A stretch of 8,299 nucleotides of DNA from Enterovibrio sp051650965 (GTDB lineage Bacteria > Pseudomonadota > Gammaproteobacteria > Enterobacterales > Vibrionaceae): the NCBI GenBank assembly GCA_051650965.1, contig JBOFRL010000055.1, positions 1 to 8,299 on the forward strand, written 5' to 3'. Below, piece by piece: positions 5,739-8,299 of this stretch; the stretch's first letter is position 1, and each line of letters opens with the position of its first letter. Under the pieces are notes generated by a model, which was not told the origin of the DNA, did no database searches, and saw nothing but the letters and a program-made list of their open reading frames with translations. The translations under genes and the position numbers were made by a program.

Positions 5739-5742
5739 AGGA
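5739..5742 (+). promoter_or_regulatory. Shine-Dalgarno site of aroH
   Basis: AGGA lies 8 nt before ATG 5751. GATAAT (5713-5718) upstream resembles a -10 box, but I see no convincing -35 box, and no TrpR-like operator or Trp-rich leader peptide in 5672-5750. Confidence 0.5.
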
Positions 5743-5750
5743 TAGCGAAA

Positions 5751-6815
5751 ATGCCTATCAAAACCGATGAGTTACGAACATTAGCACTTGAAATGATGCC
5801 AAGTCCTGCGGAAGTGGCAGCGGAATATCCAATCACCGAGGAGATCGCTATGCATGTCAAACATGCAAGAAGCGTGATCGAGGGGATTTTAACTGGCAAC
5901 GATCCGCGCTTGCTGGTCGTGATTGGGCCTTGCTCGATCCACGATCCAGTGGCGGGGCTTGAGTATGCCAAGCGGCTGGCGGAATTTGCTGCGGCACATG
6001 AAGAGACGCTGTTCATTGTGATGCGCGCTTATTTTGAAAAGCCGCGTACAGTGGTTGGCTGGAAGGGGATGATCAATGATCCTCACCTTGATGGCAGCTG
6101 TCAGCTGCGCGAAGGGCTGTTCGCCGCGCGCAAATTTTTGGTCGAAGTTAATGAGCTGGGATTGCCGGTTGCCACCGAGTTTTTGGACATGGTGGTTGGG
6201 CAATACATTGCCGATTTGATTGCGTGGGGCGCGATTGGCGCACGCACAACCGAGTCGCAAATCCACCGCGAGATGGCTTCGGCGCTGTCATGCCCTGTGG
6301 GCTTTAAAAATGGCACCGAGGGCAATATTGGCATTGCGCTGGATGCTATCCGCTCAAGCCAAACCTCGCACCTGTTCTGCTCGCCAGATAAAAATGGCGT
6401 GATGACTATCTATCGCACCGCAGGCAACCCGTTTGGCCATGTGATTTTGCGTGGCGGCTTAAAGCCCAATTATGATCGCGAAGTGATTGAAAACACGGCG
6501 CAAGCGCTCAAAGATTGCGGCCTTAATGCGCGCTTGATTGTTGATTTTAGCCATGCAAACTGTCAGCGCCAATTTAAGCGCCAGCTTGATGTCGCGCGCG
6601 ATGTCTGCAATCAGCTTATTGAAGGCAACGAGGCTATCGCTGGCGTTATGGCTGAGAGTTTCTTGGTTGAAGGCAGTCAGGTGGTGAACAAAGATGAGCT
6701 AGATAAGTTGGTCTACGGCCAGTCTATCACTGATCCTTGTCTTGGCTGGGATGACACAGTTGCTTTACTTGAAATGCTGTCGCAAACAGTCGCGCAGCGT
6801 AACCAAACAGTTTAA
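5751..6815 (+). CDS. aroH: 3-deoxy-7-phosphoheptulonate (DAHP) synthase, AroH-like
   Basis: The enzyme condenses phosphoenolpyruvate with erythrose 4-phosphate to DAHP, the first step of the shikimate pathway, in the cytosol. The protein has 354 residues, the normal length for the class I (AroFGH) family. Visible motifs are GPCSIHD (59-65), PRTVVGWKG (98-106), GARTTESQIHRE (163-174), FKNGT (185-189) and RGG (234-236). The four metal ligands known in E. coli AroG align as Cys61, His268 (DFSHAN), Glu302 and Asp328. Segments such as ATEFLDMV.GQ, SPDKNG.MTIY and ITDPCLGW are closer to the Trp-sensitive isoform AroH than to AroF or AroG. The isoform, and hence feedback by tryptophan, is an inference. 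ATG 5751 has AGGA 8 nt upstream. yajQ follows after 21 bp and is probably co-transcribed. The paralogue AroG is the main alternative name. Confidence 0.95.
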   Translation: MPIKTDELRTLALEMMPSPAEVAAEYPITEEIAMHVKHARSVIEGILTGNDPRLLVVIGPCSIHDPVAGLEYAKRLAEFAAAHEETLFIVMRAYFEKPRTVVGWKGMINDPHLDGSCQLREGLFAARKFLVEVNELGLPVATEFLDMVVGQYIADLIAWGAIGARTTESQIHREMASALSCPVGFKNGTEGNIGIALDAIRSSQTSHLFCSPDKNGVMTIYRTAGNPFGHVILRGGLKPNYDREVIENTAQALKDCGLNARLIVDFSHANCQRQFKRQLDVARDVCNQLIEGNEAIAGVMAESFLVEGSQVVNKDELDKLVYGQSITDPCLGWDDTVALLEMLSQTVAQRNQTV

Positions 6816-6827
6816 TTTGGGGTTATT

Positions 6828-6831
6828 GGAG
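6828..6831 (+). promoter_or_regulatory. Shine-Dalgarno site of yajQ
   Basis: GGAG lies 5 nt before ATG 6837, inside the 21-bp gap after the aroH stop. This supports translation from a shared transcript. Confidence 0.6.
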
Positions 6832-6836
6832 AGTTT

Positions 6837-7319
6837 ATGCCCTCTTTTGATATTGTTTCAGAAATCGATTTAGCTGAAGTAAAAAATGCGGTAGAAAACG
6901 CGAAACGTGAGCTGGCTACGCGCTTTGATTTTCGTGGCGTAGAAGCGTCGTTTGAGCTGGTGAAAGATGTGGTGAAAGTTTCTGCGGAGGCGGAATTTCA
7001 GATCACACAGATGCTCTCTATTTTGCGGGGCAATATGGTGCAGCGCGGCATCGATGCGCGCGCCGTTGAGCCAAAAGAGATAGTGCATTCGGGCAAAACC
7101 TTTTCGCAAAATGTGCATTTTAAAAATGGCATTGAGAGTTTGCTGGCAAAAAAAATTGTAAAAATGATCAAAGATTCCAAATGTAAGGTGCAAGCACAAA
7201 TTCAAGGCGAGCAGCTGCGTGTAACTGGAAAAAAACGTGACGATTTACAAGAAGTTATTCAATTAGTAAAAACGGCTGATCTTGGGCAGCCATTTCAATT
7301 TACTAACTTTCGTGACTAA
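6837..7319 (+). CDS. yajQ: YajQ family nucleotide-binding protein
   Basis: YajQ proteins are small cytosolic proteins with two ferredoxin-like domains. They bind nucleotides, and in Xanthomonas and Stenotrophomonas relatives act as cyclic di-GMP effectors; the role here is not shown by sequence. The 160 residues match the family length. The conserved N-terminal MPSFDIVSE, the TRFDFRG segment (28-34), KIVKMIKDSK.KVQA in the second half, and the C-terminal QPFQFTNFRD are all family signatures. The start ATG has GGAG at 5 nt, and homologues begin at the same MPSFD. The gene follows aroH by 21 bp and is followed by a clear intrinsic terminator, so aroH-yajQ looks like a two-gene operon. There is no evident biochemical link between the two products. 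Confidence 0.95.
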   Translation: MPSFDIVSEIDLAEVKNAVENAKRELATRFDFRGVEASFELVKDVVKVSAEAEFQITQMLSILRGNMVQRGIDARAVEPKEIVHSGKTFSQNVHFKNGIESLLAKKIVKMIKDSKCKVQAQIQGEQLRVTGKKRDDLQEVIQLVKTADLGQPFQFTNFRD

Positions 7320-7334
7320 TAATTTTTACATTAA

Positions 7335-7347
7335 TTCACGCAGTGAA
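7335..7347. repeat. Small inverted repeat after yajQ
   Basis: TTCAC (7335-7339) and GTGAA (7343-7347) surround GCA, 15 bp past the yajQ stop and 7 bp before the terminator stem. It could be an operator-like palindrome or part of the 3' mRNA structure. Confidence 0.25.
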
Positions 7348-7354
7348 ACTATAT

Positions 7355-7385
7355 ATAGGCATTCGATAAGTTTGCCTATTTTTTT
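7355..7385 (+). terminator. Intrinsic terminator of the aroH-yajQ operon
   Basis: ATAGGCA (7355-7361) and TGCCTAT (7373-7379) form a 7-bp stem with an 11-nt loop, followed directly by a run of T (7379-7385). It lies 35 bp past the yajQ stop. This is the clearest rho-independent terminator in the window. Confidence 0.75.
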
Positions 7386-7431
7386 ATTATCGCTCCCTTT
7401 TCATTCGTAATATACAAGACAGCATTTTTCA

Positions 7432-7437
7432 TATAAT
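7432..7437 (+). promoter_or_regulatory. Possible -10 box of sanA
   Basis: A perfect TATAAT lies 44 bp before ATG 7482 and past the upstream terminator, where a sanA promoter is expected. No -35 match is evident at 16-18 nt, and the region is AT-rich, so chance is possible. Confidence 0.35.
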
Positions 7438-7481
7438 TTAGAGTTATTTTTCCCTCGTCATCTATTTAATATTTGCAAATT

Positions 7482-8162
7482 ATGCTGCGAGTTCGCCGTT
7501 ACTTTTTGATTTTATTGTCCATTCTTTTATTAGTGATCTTTGCAATTATTTGCCTTGATCGCTGGGTTGCAAGTTTTGGTATTGGACGCATTTATTATTC
7601 TATCGATGAAGTTCCGACACGGAAAATTGGTTTAGTATTGGGGACGAGTAAATATATCGGTAAAATATTAAATCGTTTTTATAGCTATCGCATTGAAGCG
7701 GCGCAAGAGCTTTACCAAAATGGCAACGTGACCGTGCTATTGCTGAGCGGGGATAATGCGCATCGCTCTTATAATGAGCCGTGGGCGATGAAACGTGACA
7801 TGATCAGAGGCGGCGTGGCGGATCAGCATATTGTGCTTGATTACGCGGGGTTTAGGACGCTGGATTCTGTGGTGCGCGCTAAAGAGGTGTTCAAAGCCAA
7901 TGAGTTTATGCTTATCACACAAGCGTTTCATTGTGAGCGGGCTCTGTTTATCGCTTTAAGCAGTAATATTGATGCGATCTGTTTTGCGGTGCCAAGTCCA
8001 AAAGGGAGCGCTGGGCTTGCGATTCGCCTGCGGGAAATTTTTGCGCGCGTGAAAGCGGTGCTAGATATTTATCTGCTTGATCAAAAACCTAAATTTTTAG
8101 GAGAAACGCAGCAAATAATTATTGAACCCCCAATTATACTCAATCAACCTGAAGATGCTTGA
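7482..8162 (+). CDS. sanA: SanA, membrane-anchored DUF218 protein
   Basis: SanA is an inner-membrane protein of the DUF218/YdcF-like fold. In E. coli and Salmonella its loss affects vancomycin tolerance at high temperature, suggesting an envelope barrier role; the biochemical activity is unknown. The 226 residues begin with a basic MLRVRR and one hydrophobic segment (about 7-25), an N-in anchor that places the rest in the periplasm. DUF218 signatures are VLGTSKY (52-58), LLLSGDN (86-92), YNEP (97-100), DYAGFRTLDS (120-129) and FHCERALFIAL (149-159), with PSPKG (171-175) near the end. These follow E. coli SanA closely. The C-terminus ends at QPEDA, whereas E. coli continues about 25 residues beyond its VPEDA, so the tail is shorter here. 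ATG 7482 was chosen over TTG 7473 because it gives the usual start; neither has a clear Shine-Dalgarno site. The 3' end overlaps a convergent transposase frame. Confidence 0.92.
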   Translation: MLRVRRYFLILLSILLLVIFAIICLDRWVASFGIGRIYYSIDEVPTRKIGLVLGTSKYIGKILNRFYSYRIEAAQELYQNGNVTVLLLSGDNAHRSYNEPWAMKRDMIRGGVADQHIVLDYAGFRTLDSVVRAKEVFKANEFMLITQAFHCERALFIALSSNIDAICFAVPSPKGSAGLAIRLREIFARVKAVLDIYLLDQKPKFLGETQQIIIEPPIILNQPEDA

Positions 8163-8299
8163 GGCAATAGTTGAAAATTGTCATTGATCCGAGATGCTAA
8201 ACGGCTACCAATATCCGGCAGTGTTTCCTTGAAAAATTTTGTCAGCGCAGCCCTAAAACAATACTTATCTTTGAAATAAACATTATTCCTTGCGTGTTC
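8144..8299 (-). CDS. Transposase C-terminal end, IS630-like (partial)
   Basis: On the minus strand a frame enters from the right edge and gives 51 residues ending at TGA (8146-8144). It includes NNVYFKDKY, ALTKFFKETLP and SRINDNFQ, a pattern familiar from the C-termini of IS630-type DDE transposases ('..F..FF....P.....SRINDNF'). The last eight residues (LLPQASSG) are mostly antisense to the end of sanA, so the original C-terminus may have been altered at the junction. The coding end overlaps the sanA 3' end by 19 bp. The catalytic domain is outside the window, and no terminal inverted repeat is evident between the frame and sanA. It could be a remnant. Another IS family with a similar tail is possible. 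Confidence 0.55.
   Translation of the reverse strand, partial: EHARNNVYFKDKYCFRAALTKFFKETLPDIGSRLASRINDNFQLLPQASSG

Noticed and set aside
5672..5750. Trp attenuator or TrpR operator ahead of aroH
   Set aside because: No short leader frame with Trp codons, no hairpin plus U-run, and no CTAG-centred operator-like palindrome is present.
1..8299. Defence system, toxin-antitoxin pair, CRISPR array, tRNA/rRNA or integration site
   Set aside because: I looked on both strands and found no repeat-spacer pattern, tRNA-like fold, paired small genes or integrase; mobile content is limited to the IS and intron remnants.

Overview
The window looks like a chromosomal segment of a gammaproteobacterium of moderate GC content. 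The basis is the set of proteins that most resemble enterobacterial YjjU, AroH, YajQ, SanA and RibA, plus proteobacterial Shine-Dalgarno sites. I cannot name the genus from sequence alone. Metabolic and envelope housekeeping genes occupy the middle, and both ends carry mobile-element debris.

Left end (1-1689): the last 34 codons and right terminal repeat of an IS256-family insertion sequence abut a degraded group II intron. The intron has lost its 5' part. Its reverse transcriptase/maturase gene is broken by one nonsense codon and several frameshifts, but domains V and VI at the 3' end are still recognisable. Next (1690-2508) is a small minus-strand gene for a putative secreted 85-residue protein of unknown function, then about 510 bp of AT-rich non-coding DNA with short repeats.

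Centre (2509-5629, all minus strand): a monofunctional GTP cyclohydrolase II (ribA, riboflavin synthesis), a patatin-like phospholipase of the YjjU type, and, after about 360 bp without a gene, an S1-domain RNA-binding protein of the CvfB/YitL family. Short inverted repeats lie near the 3' ends of these three genes.

Right half (5751-8162, plus strand): aroH (DAHP synthase, first step of aromatic amino acid synthesis) and yajQ lie 21 bp apart and probably form an operon that ends at a clear intrinsic terminator. Then comes sanA, a membrane-anchored DUF218 protein. Divergent transcription of cvfB and aroH starts from a short shared region.

Right end (8144-8299): the C-terminal end of a transposase resembling IS630 reads leftwards, convergent with sanA and overlapping its 3' end by 19 bp. 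It runs off the window.

I found no tRNA, rRNA, CRISPR array, phage module or recognisable defence system. The least explained parts are the small secreted protein, the repeat-containing non-coding block beside it, and the junctions where the mobile elements meet each other or host genes.
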